Positions 26,445 to 35,867 of a stretch of 64,000 bases of DNA are shown here, in pieces; position 1 is the first letter of the stretch; each line of letters opens with the position of its first letter. Position numbers and translations under genes: made by a program. The notes beneath the pieces are model-generated. The model did no database searches and was not told where the DNA came from. It saw nothing but the letters and a program-made list of their open reading frames with translations. This DNA comes from Burkholderia sp. WP9 (lineage in GTDB: Bacteria > Pseudomonadota > Gammaproteobacteria > Burkholderiales > Burkholderiaceae): positions 2,604,001-2,668,000 of the forward strand of contig NZ_FNTG01000002.1 in assembly GCF_900104795.1 (NCBI RefSeq). The letters run 5' to 3'.

Positions 26445-27406
26445 GCAGGCATAAAGTCATCTACGACACCGACCCAGGTGTGGACGACGCCATGGCGCTC
26501 GTGTTTCAGGCGCTGCATCCGGATATCGAACTGCTTGGCCTGACGAGTGTATTCGGCAACGCGACGATCGAAACGACCACACGCAACGCGCGCTTTCTCG
26601 CCGGGCGATTCGCCAAGGGCGTGCCGGTCGCGCAGGGCGCGGCAGCGCCGCTCAAGCGCGCCGCGCCTGAGCCACTCGCATGGATTCACGGCGACAACGG
26701 GCTCGGCAATATCGCGTTGAATACAGCGGAGCAGGCCGCACTCGACACGCGCCCCGCGCACCGCTTCATCATCGACACGGTGCGCACGCATCCTGGTGAG
26801 GTGACGCTGCTTGCGGTAGGGCCGCTCACGAACCTCGCTCTCGCGCTCGCGGACGATCCGCAGATCGCCTCGCTCGTCAAACAGGTGGTGATCATGGGCG
26901 GCGCGTTCGGCACGGACGGCGTGCTCGGCAACGTGACGCCCGCAGCGGAGGCCAACATTCTGGGCGACCCGGATGCCGCCGACATTGTGTTCGGCGCGGC
27001 GTGGCCGGTCGCGGTCGTCGGTCTCGACGTTACGCAGCGCAGCATCATGAGCCACGATTATCTGGCGTCGTTGCGCGTTCGCGGCGGCGCGGCAGGTCAG
27101 TTCGTGTGGGACGTGTCGCGCCATTACGAGGCGTTTCACGAGCAGAGCGCGCAGCTTGCGGGCATCTATGTGCACGATTCGTCGGCCGTGGCCTATGTAT
27201 TGGCGCCGCATCTCTATACGACGCGCAGCGGTCCGGTGCGTGTGCTGACGGACGGTATCGCGGTAGGCCAGTCCATTCAGAAACCGTCGACAATGCCTGT
27301 GCCTGCGCCGGCCTGGGATAGCCGGCCCGACTGCAAGGTGTGCATGGATGTGGATGTGCCGGGCATGCTGGCGCTATACGAGCGCACCATTTGCGGCACG
27401 TTTTAA
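26441..27406 (+). CDS. Inosine/uridine-preferring nucleoside hydrolase
   Basis: The protein has 321 residues. The calcium-binding N-terminal motif is DTDPGVDDAM (residues 9-18); further family parts are TSVFGNATIETTTRN, the VTLLAVGPLTNLALAL segment and VVIMGGAF. It hydrolyses nucleosides to base plus ribose. Start overlaps the cdd stop, so the two are probably translated together: imported cytidine is deaminated and the resulting uridine cleaved. Confidence 0.94.
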   Translation: MSRHKVIYDTDPGVDDAMALVFQALHPDIELLGLTSVFGNATIETTTRNARFLAGRFAKGVPVAQGAAAPLKRAAPEPLAWIHGDNGLGNIALNTAEQAALDTRPAHRFIIDTVRTHPGEVTLLAVGPLTNLALALADDPQIASLVKQVVIMGGAFGTDGVLGNVTPAAEANILGDPDAADIVFGAAWPVAVVGLDVTQRSIMSHDYLASLRVRGGAAGQFVWDVSRHYEAFHEQSAQLAGIYVHDSSAVAYVLAPHLYTTRSGPVRVLTDGIAVGQSIQKPSTMPVPAPAWDSRPDCKVCMDVDVPGMLALYERTICGTF

Positions 27407-27629
27407 GCGGGCGGCTGTCGTACAGTCGACACATCCAGCGCATGCGCGGCATGGCGTGGATTGATCCGACATAAGCCGCTGTGCAATGCAACACGCTGCG
27501 CACCGGCAATCGTGGCCGATGTCGATCTTCAATCTTTGCTACATTTCTGCACACGCGCTGCATAAGCGTCCCTGAAGCCCTCGCTCATCGGCGCGGCGCG
27601 CGTGACCGAAATCTATCAAGAGGCCAAAG

Positions 27630-28565
27630 ATGCGAATTCTAGTAGTAGGGGCGGGCGCCGTGGGCGGCTATTTCGGCGGTCGTCTCGCCGCGGCGGGCCA
27701 GGATGTGACCTTCCTCGTGCGCCCTGGCCGGGCGGAAAAGCTCAAGCGCGACGGACTCGTCATCAGGAGCGTGCGGGGCGATCTCACGCTGCGCGACCCG
27801 CAAACCATTCTCGCCGGTGTGAGCGCCGAGCCGTTCGATCTGGTCCTGCTGAGTTGCAAAGCCTACAGTCTGGACGACGCCATCGATTCCTTCGCGCCGC
27901 TCGTCGGCGAGTCGACGCTGATTCTGCCGATGCTCAACGGCATGCGCCATATCGAAGTGCTCAACGAAAAATTCGGCGCCGCGCGCGTGCTGGGCGGTCA
28001 ATGCGTGATCGCCGCCACGCTCAATGCCGAGCAGCACATCGTGCATCTGAACGACATTCATGCGGTCACCTTCGGCGAACAGGGCGGCGGCACGTCGGAA
28101 CGTGTCGCTGCGATCGCCGAGGCAATGGGCGGCGCGAATTTCGACGCGGTGGTCAGCGACAATATTTTGCTGCGCATGTGGGAGAAGTGGGTGTTCCTCG
28201 CCACATTGGCGGCCAGCACGTGCTTGCTGCGCGGATCGGTCGGCGATATTCTGGCTGCGCCGGACGGCAAACGCGTCATCGAAAATCTGCTGGGCGAGGC
28301 CCGCGCCGTGGCCGAACACAACGGTTTCACGATGGGCCCCGACTTCGACGCTCGCGCCACGCAGACGCTCTTCACGCCTTCGCCGCTCACCGCTTCAATG
28401 CTGCGAGATGTGGAAAACCACTCGCACACCGAGGCGGATCACATTCTCGGCGATCTGATTTCGCGCGGCGGTGACGCGCAGAAGGGCGAGCACGGCTTAT
28501 CGCTGCTGCGCATCGCCTATAGTCATCTGAAGACGTATGAAGCGAGGCAGACCCGCACGTCCTGA
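27630..28565 (+). CDS. panE: 2-dehydropantoate 2-reductase (ketopantoate reductase)
   Basis: The protein has 311 residues with a GAGG-type ribosome site (AGAGGCCAAAG) before the ATG. The N-terminal nucleotide fold begins ILVVGAGAVGGYFGGRLAAAG (given in parts: GAGAVGG, FGGRLAAAG); MLNGMRHIEVL and the C-terminal helical stretch with MWEKWVFLATLAA follow the ApbA/PanE family, including the Lys expected for substrate binding. It makes pantoate with NADPH for coenzyme A synthesis. Substrates of paralogues vary, so the exact ketoacid is not certain. Confidence 0.85.
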   Translation: MRILVVGAGAVGGYFGGRLAAAGQDVTFLVRPGRAEKLKRDGLVIRSVRGDLTLRDPQTILAGVSAEPFDLVLLSCKAYSLDDAIDSFAPLVGESTLILPMLNGMRHIEVLNEKFGAARVLGGQCVIAATLNAEQHIVHLNDIHAVTFGEQGGGTSERVAAIAEAMGGANFDAVVSDNILLRMWEKWVFLATLAASTCLLRGSVGDILAAPDGKRVIENLLGEARAVAEHNGFTMGPDFDARATQTLFTPSPLTASMLRDVENHSHTEADHILGDLISRGGDAQKGEHGLSLLRIAYSHLKTYEARQTRTS

Positions 28566-28628
28566 ATGAAGCCGCAGCGCGGGACCTGGCAGGCACGGCC
28601 ATAACAGCCTAAATATCTGAGGTGAAGC

Positions 28629-28928
28629 ATGCCGAGTCCAACAGGATCAGTCCCTGCGCTGAGTGCCGCGTCGGCCACGATCTTCTCGATCGGGATCGTG
28701 TTTCTCGGTTACTGGGGCATGTACGAGCCGACCGGCTGGCGAGTCGCCGACATCTTCGTGTTCGCGTCCGCGCTAATCGGCTTTGCTTGTCTCGGGCTCG
28801 TGCCGTGGGTCGCGACGAGTCCGGTCGAACCCGAAACCAGCGACAGGCGGGTGCGCATTGCGCGGCATCTGTTTCTCGCCGGTGTGGTGGCGATCTGGCT
28901 GGCGGTGGCGACATCGGTGATTTTCTAA
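28629..28928 (+). CDS. Small membrane protein, unknown function
   Basis: The protein has 99 residues after GAGGTGAAGC. Three hydrophobic stretches are predicted at about 14-30, 40-62 and 80-98. I do not recognise a family. It follows panE by 63 bases in the same direction and ends at a strong terminator. Confidence 0.7.
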   Translation: MPSPTGSVPALSAASATIFSIGIVFLGYWGMYEPTGWRVADIFVFASALIGFACLGLVPWVATSPVEPETSDRRVRIARHLFLAGVVAIWLAVATSVIF

Positions 28929-28954
28929 CGCCGCACTTGTACGAATCCATAAAG

Positions 28955-28990
28955 AACGCGCGCCTTGCAGGTCTGCAAGGCGCGCGTTTT
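28955..28990. terminator. Bidirectional terminator between the membrane protein and the flavin dehydrogenase operon
   Basis: AACGCGCGCCTTGCA (28955-28969) pairs perfectly with TGCAAGGCGCGCGTT (28974-28988) around a GGTC loop; TTTT follows on the plus strand and A-rich sequence precedes it, giving U-rich ends in both directions. It serves the convergent genes ending at 28928 and 29014. Confidence 0.88.
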
Positions 28991-29013
28991 CGTTGCCGTT
29001 TCAACAGACCGGC

Positions 29014-30060
29014 TTAGCGCTCGATCTGCCGGTTCCAGCGCGTGTCCCACTGTGCGCGGTGCGCGTTGATCGTGTCCCAATCCACCACTGTCACCTTGCG
29101 CACCAGATCTTCGACGTTGCCGAGGCTCTGCTGCATGGGCGGCGTCATCTTCGCGAGACGGTTGGTGGGAATCTGACGGCCAGCCTCGGCGGCTTTGGTT
29201 TGGGCCGGCGCGGAGAGCAGGAATTGCGCGAGCTTCTGCGCCAGTTGCGGGTCCGGGTTGTTGTTGACCACGCACAGGTCGACTAGCAGCAACACCGGAC
29301 CTTCCTTCGGATTCACATAGCCGACCGGAATGCCCTTGTCGGCCAGATCGCCCACGGCAGTCGGCGTCAGCGGGAACAAGCCCGCTTCACCGGTCTGGAC
29401 CATTTCGGAGATCTTCGCCGAATTCGGCACATACTCGACCACGTTCGGTCCCACCGTGCTCGCCCATTTGGTGAAGCCCGGCTCCACGTTCTGCTCGCTG
29501 CCGCCCATCAGGCGGTTGATGGCGAGAAAGCCGTGCAGGCCGAAAGTGCTGCTCGACGCCGACTGGAACACGACCTTGCCCTTGTATTTCGGATCGGCGA
29601 AATCCATCCACGAGGTCGGCGGCGCCCAGCCTTTTTCCGCAAACAGCTTCTTGTTGTAGGCAATCCCAGTCATGCCGAGCTGCACGCCTGCGCCCATGTC
29701 GTCCTTCATGCGCGCGAACGGATAAAGTTCCTTGAGCACTGGCGAGTCATCGAGCTTCTTGCACACGCCCATGCTGACCGCGCGCGCCATCACGCCGTCG
29801 TCGAGAAACACCACGTGGATCTGCGGGCTGGCCTTGTTGGCAAGCAGCTTGGCGAGAATGTCCGACGACGTGCCCGGCACCACGACCACCTTCACGTTGT
29901 TGGCTTTCTCGAAGTCGGGCAGCACCTGACTCGTATAGGCCTTTTCCATCGGCCCACCGTTCATGCCGATATAGATCGTTTTCGTTTGCGACCACGCCGG
30001 CGCGGCCGCGCCGAATGCACACAATGCGGCCAGCGCCGCGAGCGTCTTGAACAGTTTCAT
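29014..30060 (-). CDS. Extracellular solute-binding protein (family 1, polyamine/opine type)
   Basis: The protein has 348 residues from the ATG at 30058-30060 (MKLFKTL), with GGAG upstream; the signal peptide ends near residue 24 (PAWSQ/TK). The mature part fits periplasmic binding proteins of PotD/AfuA type (LPDFEKANNVKVVVVPG, GMTGIAYNKKLFAEKGWAPP, TGEAGLFPLTPTAVGDLADKG). It is the last gene of a seven-gene operon encoding the matching permeases, ATPase and a dehydrogenase, so its ligand is probably the dehydrogenase substrate, for example an opine, D-amino acid or hydroxyproline. Confidence 0.88.
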   Translation of the reverse strand: MKLFKTLAALAALCAFGAAAPAWSQTKTIYIGMNGGPMEKAYTSQVLPDFEKANNVKVVVVPGTSSDILAKLLANKASPQIHVVFLDDGVMARAVSMGVCKKLDDSPVLKELYPFARMKDDMGAGVQLGMTGIAYNKKLFAEKGWAPPTSWMDFADPKYKGKVVFQSASSSTFGLHGFLAINRLMGGSEQNVEPGFTKWASTVGPNVVEYVPNSAKISEMVQTGEAGLFPLTPTAVGDLADKGIPVGYVNPKEGPVLLLVDLCVVNNNPDPQLAQKLAQFLLSAPAQTKAAEAGRQIPTNRLAKMTPPMQQSLGNVEDLVRKVTVVDWDTINAHRAQWDTRWNRQIER

Positions 30061-30080
30061 TGATGGGCTCCAGGGGTTCA

Positions 30081-31220
30081 CTAAACGTTGACTTGGGCGA
30101 CCGCAGAGGTCGCAACAGCAGAAAAGCGGCCAATCGAAAAAGCGTCGAGCGGCGTGGCGGTGGCACCGTCGATGACGAGATCGGCGAGCACTTCGCCGAC
30201 GCCCGGCGCGAGCAGAAAGCCGCCGCCTGAAAAACCGAACGCATGCAACAAGCGCGGCACGGTGCGGCTCGCACCGATGATCGGATTGCTATCGGGCGTT
30301 TCGCCTTCCACACCGCTCCACGTGCGGATCAGCAACGCCTCGCGCAATGCCGGGAGCAGCGCGCACGCATCACGCATCACGGCGCGCGTGGTTTCCGTCG
30401 AGGGCTGGCCATACTCGCCGTCGCCATGTCCGCGTCCGCCGCCGATCACGCAATTGCCGCGCGCCACCTGCCGCGCGTAGATGCCGCCGCCATACACGCC
30501 CAGGTTGTGCGTGATGAAGAGCGGTAAAGGCTCGGTGACCCACATGTTCGGGTAGATCGGTTTCATCGGCACGGTCTCGCCGAAAAAGCCCGCAACGGTA
30601 TTCGCCCATGCGCCAGCCGAGTTGATGAGCCAGTCGGCGCTGATGCGCATCTCACCGGCGCGCAATTGAAAGCGCGTGCCGTCGTGATGAATATCGGTGA
30701 GTTCGGTGTGTTCGCGCACGTCCGCGCCCGCGGCCCGCGCGGCCCGCGCGAATGCGGGCGAGACCAGGCGCGGATTCGCGTGACCGTCCGTCGCGCACAG
30801 CGAACCGCCAATGGCCGATGCGCCGAGCCATGGATAGCGCTGGCGGAACGCCGCACCGCTGATCAACTGCGCGTGCAGTCCGTAGTCGCGCGCCATCTCG
30901 GCCCACGTTTGCAGCGCATCGAGCGCGCTTTCGCTACGGGCGAGCCGCAAATGGCCCGACACCGTGAATTCGCCGTCGATGCCGATCAATTCCGGCAAGC
31001 GGTCCCAGATACGCCGCGCGCGGATCGCGAGCGGCATCTGTTCAACCGGGCGGCCCTGGCAGCGTACACCGCCGTAGTTCACGCCGCTCGCCTGCGCGCC
31101 GCAATAGCGCCGCTCGAACAGGCCCACGCGCAGGCCGCGCTGCGCCAGCGCCAAAGCCGCCGATGAACCGACGAGGCCGCCGCCCGCGATCGCGACGTCG
31201 TAGTGCAAGGTGTCACTCAT
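30081..31220 (-). CDS. FAD-dependent amine/amino-acid dehydrogenase subunit (DAO family)
   Basis: The protein has 379 residues from the ATG at 31218-31220, which overlaps the end of the preceding gene by eight bases. The FAD-binding Rossmann motif is AGGGLVGSSAALALAQRG near residue 11, and the C-terminal DAO signature is GFSGGGFLLAPGVGEVLADL (20 residues). It resembles the beta subunit of soluble three-part dehydrogenases such as octopine/nopaline oxidase or D-hydroxyproline dehydrogenase. Together with the next two genes it would oxidise a secondary amine and pass electrons on. Confidence 0.82.
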   Translation of the reverse strand: MSDTLHYDVAIAGGGLVGSSAALALAQRGLRVGLFERRYCGAQASGVNYGGVRCQGRPVEQMPLAIRARRIWDRLPELIGIDGEFTVSGHLRLARSESALDALQTWAEMARDYGLHAQLISGAAFRQRYPWLGASAIGGSLCATDGHANPRLVSPAFARAARAAGADVREHTELTDIHHDGTRFQLRAGEMRISADWLINSAGAWANTVAGFFGETVPMKPIYPNMWVTEPLPLFITHNLGVYGGGIYARQVARGNCVIGGGRGHGDGEYGQPSTETTRAVMRDACALLPALREALLIRTWSGVEGETPDSNPIIGASRTVPRLLHAFGFSGGGFLLAPGVGEVLADLVIDGATATPLDAFSIGRFSAVATSAVAQVNV

Positions 31221-32646
31221 CGCGCGCCTCCACGGGAATGTCAGCAACGTCGTCGGCATACATGGCCGGCGAGAGCGGAATGGGTTTGACGGGTGGCTGG
31301 CTGCGCAAGCGGCCTACCGCTTCGAGGGGTTTGCCGGTTTCCTCGGAGAGCAGGGTGAGCGCGGCTTCGCCGCACATGCGCCCCTGACAGCGACCCATGC
31401 CGACGCGCGTGAGTGCCTTCAGCCGGTTGATCTCATTCGCTTCGCCGCCGCGGATGCAGCGCCGTAAAGTGCCCGCATCGATTTCTTCGCAGCGGCACAC
31501 GGTCATGTCGTCGGGCCATTGCGACGCGCATTTCGCCGGTGGCGCGAAAGCCGTTTCGATGCCCTCGCGAAATACCGCGATACGTTTCAGACTGCGCTCG
31601 ATCGATGCGGCGTCGGGCATGCCCGGACCCCGTGGATGCGCGATGCCGAGATCGTCGAGCAGCGCCAGCGCTGCGCGGCGGCCGGCGAGTTCGGCGGCGT
31701 CCGCACCGGCGATGCCCGCGCCGTCGCCGGCGAGATAGAGGCCGCGCACGGAACTGCGTCCCGCTGTGTCCACTTCAGGGAGCCAGCAACGGTTGGTCGC
31801 GTCGAAACGGAAGCGGCAGCCCGCGAGATCCGCAAGTTGCGTTTCGGGCTTCAGGCCGAAGCTGACGCCGACCGCATCGCATGCGATTGTCTCGGTTGCC
31901 GAACCCTTACGTGCTGCGCGCCATTCGAGCGACTCCACACCATCCACACCGCGAATGCCGAGCAGTCTCACATCGCGCTCGATGCGCACGCCGCGCGTTT
32001 TCAGCCAGCCGACGTAGTACAGGCCTTTGGCGAAAGTGGACGGCAGGCGCGCCAATTTCGGCGCCGCGGCGATCTGCTGCGAAAGCGGACTCGTGTCGAG
32101 CACCGCCACGACTTGCGCGCCTGCCTTCACGTACTGGTACGCGACGAGATACAGCAGCGGCCCGGTGCCGGCCAGCACGACGCGTCGGCCGATCGCGCAG
32201 CCTTGTGCCTTCAATGCGACCTGGGCCGCGCCGAGCGTATAGACGCCGGGCAGCGTCCAGCCCGGCACCGGCAGCACGCGGTCCGTCGCACCGCTCGCGA
32301 TGATCAGATGAGAGAACGGCACGCGAAGCTCGCGTCCTGCATGCAGGGTATCGAGGTGGCCCGCTTCGCATGCCCATGCGAGCGTGTCGGGGCGATAGTC
32401 GAGATGGGGCAGCAGCGCGGCCATGGTCGAATGCAAGGCGTCGGCCTTGTGCGCTTCGAAACCGTAGAGCGTTTTTTTCGAGCGCTCGAATCCGCCGTTG
32501 GCGGGCGGCTGCCGGTAGATCTGGCCGCCCCAGCGCGCGTTTTCGTCGATCACGATTGGCTTCACGCCGGCCGCGACCAGCGTCTCGGCGGCTCGCACGC
32601 CCGCCGGCCCGGCGCCGACGATCACGATGCGGCGTTCGTCGTTCAT
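31213..32646 (-). CDS. FAD/NAD(P)-binding dehydrogenase subunit with BFD-like [2Fe-2S] end
   Basis: The protein has 477 residues from the ATG at 32644-32646, giving the dinucleotide motif IVGAGPAGVRAAETL at once. WGGQIYRQPP, GTGPLLYLVAYQYVKAG and GLYLAGDGAGIAGADAAELAG fit the alpha subunit of opine oxidase / HcnB-like proteins. The C-terminal part has a four-Cys BFD-type cluster site (CRCEEIDAGT then GRCQGRMCGEAA). The start overlaps the stop of the small [2Fe-2S] protein gene (ATGA). It is the electron-transfer subunit of the three-part dehydrogenase. Confidence 0.85.
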   Translation of the reverse strand: MNDERRIVIVGAGPAGVRAAETLVAAGVKPIVIDENARWGGQIYRQPPANGGFERSKKTLYGFEAHKADALHSTMAALLPHLDYRPDTLAWACEAGHLDTLHAGRELRVPFSHLIIASGATDRVLPVPGWTLPGVYTLGAAQVALKAQGCAIGRRVVLAGTGPLLYLVAYQYVKAGAQVVAVLDTSPLSQQIAAAPKLARLPSTFAKGLYYVGWLKTRGVRIERDVRLLGIRGVDGVESLEWRAARKGSATETIACDAVGVSFGLKPETQLADLAGCRFRFDATNRCWLPEVDTAGRSSVRGLYLAGDGAGIAGADAAELAGRRAALALLDDLGIAHPRGPGMPDAASIERSLKRIAVFREGIETAFAPPAKCASQWPDDMTVCRCEEIDAGTLRRCIRGGEANEINRLKALTRVGMGRCQGRMCGEAALTLLSEETGKPLEAVGRLRSQPPVKPIPLSPAMYADDVADIPVEARDE

Positions 32647-33035
32647 CGGGCGTCTCCGTTCGCGTCCGCAGCGCCGGCCTCGATGGCGGCGCTGCGCGTG
32701 AGCACCCGCATGCCCTCGGTGACGAGCGTCGAGCACGCGCGCACGCGCTTGCCGTCTTCGGTACGCATCCAGCAGTCCTGACATGCGCCGATCAGACAGA
32801 AACCCGCGCGCGGCGCGCCGCTGAATTCGCTTTCGCGCACGCGGCGTTGCTGCATCAGCACGGCCGTCAACAGCGTATCGCCTCGCAGCGCGGTGACTTC
32901 GCAGCCGTCGATAAAGAAGTGCAGCGGTTCACGCCGCGTTTCCGCAACGCGGATGAATTGCGGCTCGCAGCGCTCTGCGGCGGCATGAGTGGATGGCAAG
33001 GTGGACGGCATGAGAGCGTGGGCGGAAGAAGGCAT
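32643..33035 (-). CDS. Small (2Fe-2S)-binding dehydrogenase subunit
   Basis: The protein has 130 residues. The start chosen is the ATG at 33033-33035, which forms TGATG with the stop of the upstream permease gene; a second ATG eight codons later is possible. The ferredoxin-like cluster site is GFCLIGACQDC with a last Cys in VRACST, as in the gamma (HcnA/SoxD-like) subunits of opine or hydroxyproline dehydrogenases. Confidence 0.85.
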   Translation of the reverse strand: MPSSAHALMPSTLPSTHAAAERCEPQFIRVAETRREPLHFFIDGCEVTALRGDTLLTAVLMQQRRVRESEFSGAPRAGFCLIGACQDCWMRTEDGKRVRACSTLVTEGMRVLTRSAAIEAGAADANGDAR

Positions 33036-33829
33036 CAGTGCTGGCCGATCAGAATGCGGTTCAGGCCATACACGCGGTCGAGCAGCAGCATCGCGCCGCC
33101 GGTAATGAAGATCACCAGCGCGGAGACGGAGGCCATCATCGGGTCGATGGATTCGGTGGCGTACATGTACATGCGCACCGGCAGCGTGACGGTTTGCGGC
33201 GAGGTGACGAAGATCGACATCGTCAATTCGTCGAAGCTGTTGATGAAGGCCAGCAGCCAACCGCCGGTAATGCCCGGCAGAATCATCGGGAAAGTGATGC
33301 GGCGAAACGTGGTCCATGCATCGGCGCCGAGCGAGTGCGCGGCGTGTTCGACGCTGCGGTCCAGTCCGCTCACCGAAGCCAGCACGAGCCGCATGACGAA
33401 CGGTGTGATGATGATCATGTGCGCGAGCACGAGCCAGGCGAACGAGCCGGTCGCGCCGATCAGCGCGAAAAAGCGCAGCAGGGCGATGCCGAGCACGAGA
33501 CCGGGAATCACGAGCGGCGACAGCAACAGGCCGTTGAGAAATCCCCGCCCCGGAAAGCGTGCGCGGCCGATGGCGAGCGCGGCAGGCAGCGCCACGATCA
33601 GCGACAACGTGGCCGAAGCGAACGCCAGTTTCAGGCTGTTAAAAAAAGCGCCGATGAAATCCGGGTAATTGAGGATCGCGCGAAACCAGCGCAGCGAGAC
33701 GCCGTGCGTGGGCAGCGTGAGCGTTTCGTCGGGCGTGAAGGCGACCAGCACGACGATCACGAGCGGCGCGAGCACGAACGCAATCACGAGCGTGTGGAAA
33801 ATCAGCGCAATAGGGCCGTTCTTTCTCAT
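33035..33829 (-). CDS. ABC transporter permease (PotC type)
   Basis: The protein has 264 residues and six predicted membrane helices. The EAA loop of binding-protein-dependent permeases is near residues 165-185 (EHAAHSLGADAWTTFRRITF, 20 residues). It pairs with the permease encoded 39 bases upstream, in the layout ATPase, permease, permease, dehydrogenase, binding protein. Confidence 0.9.
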   Translation of the reverse strand: MRKNGPIALIFHTLVIAFVLAPLVIVVLVAFTPDETLTLPTHGVSLRWFRAILNYPDFIGAFFNSLKLAFASATLSLIVALPAALAIGRARFPGRGFLNGLLLSPLVIPGLVLGIALLRFFALIGATGSFAWLVLAHMIIITPFVMRLVLASVSGLDRSVEHAAHSLGADAWTTFRRITFPMILPGITGGWLLAFINSFDELTMSIFVTSPQTVTLPVRMYMYATESIDPMMASVSALVIFITGGAMLLLDRVYGLNRILIGQH

Positions 33830-33868
33830 GATGTTTTCACTGAGTGAGCTGATAGGTGCGCTGATGAA

Positions 33869-34783
33869 TTAGCCGAGGCTTCTGGTGTACTTACGTTCGA
33901 GAACGCGGTAGTACGTGAGCATCACGATCAGATTCGCGACCAGCAGGAGCAGCGCGATGGTCGCGCCGAGCGGCCAGTTCAGCGAGCCGAGGAATTCGTC
34001 GTAGACGGCGGTGGCGGCAACTTTCAGGCGCCGTCCGCCGAGCAGGCCGGGAATCGCGAAGGCGCTCGCCGACAAACCGAACACCATCAGGCTGCCCGAC
34101 AGAATGCCCGGCGTGAGTTGCGGCAGCACGATACGGCGCAACGTGGTGGCGGGCGACGCCATCAGCGAAAGCGCGGCGTTTTCCGTTTGCGGATCGAGCT
34201 TCTGCAACGCTGTCCATACCGGAATCACCATGAAAGGCAGCATGACGTGCACGAGTGCAATGACAATCGCGAAGGTGGTGTATTCGAGCTTGTAGGGCCC
34301 GAGTCCGATGAGGCCGAACGCCTGATTCACGAGTCCGTTGGTGTTGAGCAGCATGCTCCAGCCGAAGGCCCGCACCACCACCGACACCAGCAGCGGCGCA
34401 AGAATCACCAGCAGGAACATCGAGCGATAAGGATCGCGCATGCGCGACAGAACGTAGGCCTCGGGCGTGCCGATCACGACGCACAGCAGCGTGACCAGAA
34501 ACGCAATGCCGAACGTGCGCAGAAAGATGGTGTGGTAATACGACGAGCTCAGTACTTCCGCGTAATTGCCGGACTGAAATGCGGCTATGGGCCCGCTGGC
34601 CGGATCGAAGCGATAGAAGGTCAGCACCAGCGTCATCAGCAGCGGCACCAGCACGAGCGCCACGAACAGCAGAAAGGCCGGCGCGCACATCAGCCACAAT
34701 GGCAAAAAAGCATGCCATGACGCACGGCGTGGTTTAGCGGATTTCACGTCGCGGTTGTCGGTTGCGGGCAGCGTACTAGCCAT
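33869..34783 (-). CDS. ABC transporter permease (PotB type)
   Basis: The protein has 304 residues from the ATG at 34781-34783, which overlaps the end of the ATPase gene by eight bases. A charged N-terminus is followed by a first membrane helix at about 25-48 and five more; the EAA-loop region reads ENAALSLMASPATTLRRIVL (20 residues). It forms the importer channel with the PotC-type permease. Confidence 0.9.
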   Translation of the reverse strand: MASTLPATDNRDVKSAKPRRASWHAFLPLWLMCAPAFLLFVALVLVPLLMTLVLTFYRFDPASGPIAAFQSGNYAEVLSSSYYHTIFLRTFGIAFLVTLLCVVIGTPEAYVLSRMRDPYRSMFLLVILAPLLVSVVVRAFGWSMLLNTNGLVNQAFGLIGLGPYKLEYTTFAIVIALVHVMLPFMVIPVWTALQKLDPQTENAALSLMASPATTLRRIVLPQLTPGILSGSLMVFGLSASAFAIPGLLGGRRLKVAATAVYDEFLGSLNWPLGATIALLLLVANLIVMLTYYRVLERKYTRSLG

Positions 34784-35867
34784 GATGCGCGTCCCGTTGA
34801 ACGAAGCGAATCGCGTCGCTGTTCCAATCCACGCCGACCGTCGCACCTTCCGCCAGCGGCTCCGTGCCTTCGTTCTGGCAGCACACCAGCACTTCGCCGA
34901 GCCGGCTGTCCAGCCGGTACAACCACTGGCTGCCGAGGAAAAATCGACTCGTCACGGTTGCCGGCACACGTCCCGCGTCCGGCGCGCACAGCCGCAGTTT
35001 TTCCGGACGGATGCACAAGGTCACCGCGTCGCCGACACCCACCACGCGCTCGCGCGCCGGCAACTGCGCCATGTGCCCCGTTTCCGCCAGGTCGTGGCCG
35101 AGGTCGATGCGGATCGCGTCGCCCTCGCGCGCCACGACCGTGCCCGGCAGCATGTTGGCCTTGCCGATGAACTGCGAGACAAAGCGATTCTCGGGGCGCT
35201 CGTACGCTTCGTACGGCGTGTCGATCTGCGTGATGCGGCCGGCTTCCATCACCACCACGCGATCGCTGATCGACAACGCCTCGGATTGGTCGTGCGTCAC
35301 CATGATGGTGGTCGTGCCGATCTTGCGTTGAATGCCGCGCAATTCGAACTGCATGTCTTCGCGCAACTTGGCGTCGAGATTCGACATCGGTTCGTCGAGC
35401 AGCAGCACGGGCGGCGCGATTACGATGGCACGCGCAATCGCCACACGCTGCCGTTGACCGCCGGAGAGTTCGCGCGGAAAGCGATGCGCGAGCGCGTCGA
35501 GGCGCACCAGCGCCAGCGCTTCACGGATGCGCTCCTTGCGCTCGGCCTTGTCGATGTTGCGCATTTCCAGCCCAAAGCCGACGTTCTCGGCGACGCTCAT
35601 GTGCGGAAACAGCGCATAGCTCTGGAACACGATGCCGAGGCCGCGCTTGTTCGGTTTCATGTGCGTGATGTCGCGGCCGTCGAGCGTGATGCGGCCGCGC
35701 GTCGTTTCGACGAAGCCCGCGATCATCTGCAACGTGGTGGTCTTGCCGCAGCCGGACGGCCCGAGCAGCGAAACGAACTCGCCTTTTTCCACCGACAGGT
35801 TCACGTCCGCGACGGCGTGCAGATCGCCGAACGATTTCGTGACGTCGGTAAGTGTGAGGAACGACAT
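34776..35867 (-). CDS. ABC transporter ATP-binding protein (PotA type)
   Basis: The protein has 363 residues. Walker A is GPSGCGKTT, the Q-loop VFQSYALFPHMSV, the signature LSGGQRQRVAIARA, Walker B LLLDEPMSN and the switch His VTHDQSEA. A C-terminal TOBE-like domain (about 245-355) fits polyamine/spermidine-type importers. It is the first gene of the operon, divergent from the IclR regulator. Confidence 0.93.
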   Translation of the reverse strand: MSFLTLTDVTKSFGDLHAVADVNLSVEKGEFVSLLGPSGCGKTTTLQMIAGFVETTRGRITLDGRDITHMKPNKRGLGIVFQSYALFPHMSVAENVGFGLEMRNIDKAERKERIREALALVRLDALAHRFPRELSGGQRQRVAIARAIVIAPPVLLLDEPMSNLDAKLREDMQFELRGIQRKIGTTTIMVTHDQSEALSISDRVVVMEAGRITQIDTPYEAYERPENRFVSQFIGKANMLPGTVVAREGDAIRIDLGHDLAETGHMAQLPARERVVGVGDAVTLCIRPEKLRLCAPDAGRVPATVTSRFFLGSQWLYRLDSRLGEVLVCCQNEGTEPLAEGATVGVDWNSDAIRFVQRDAHHG

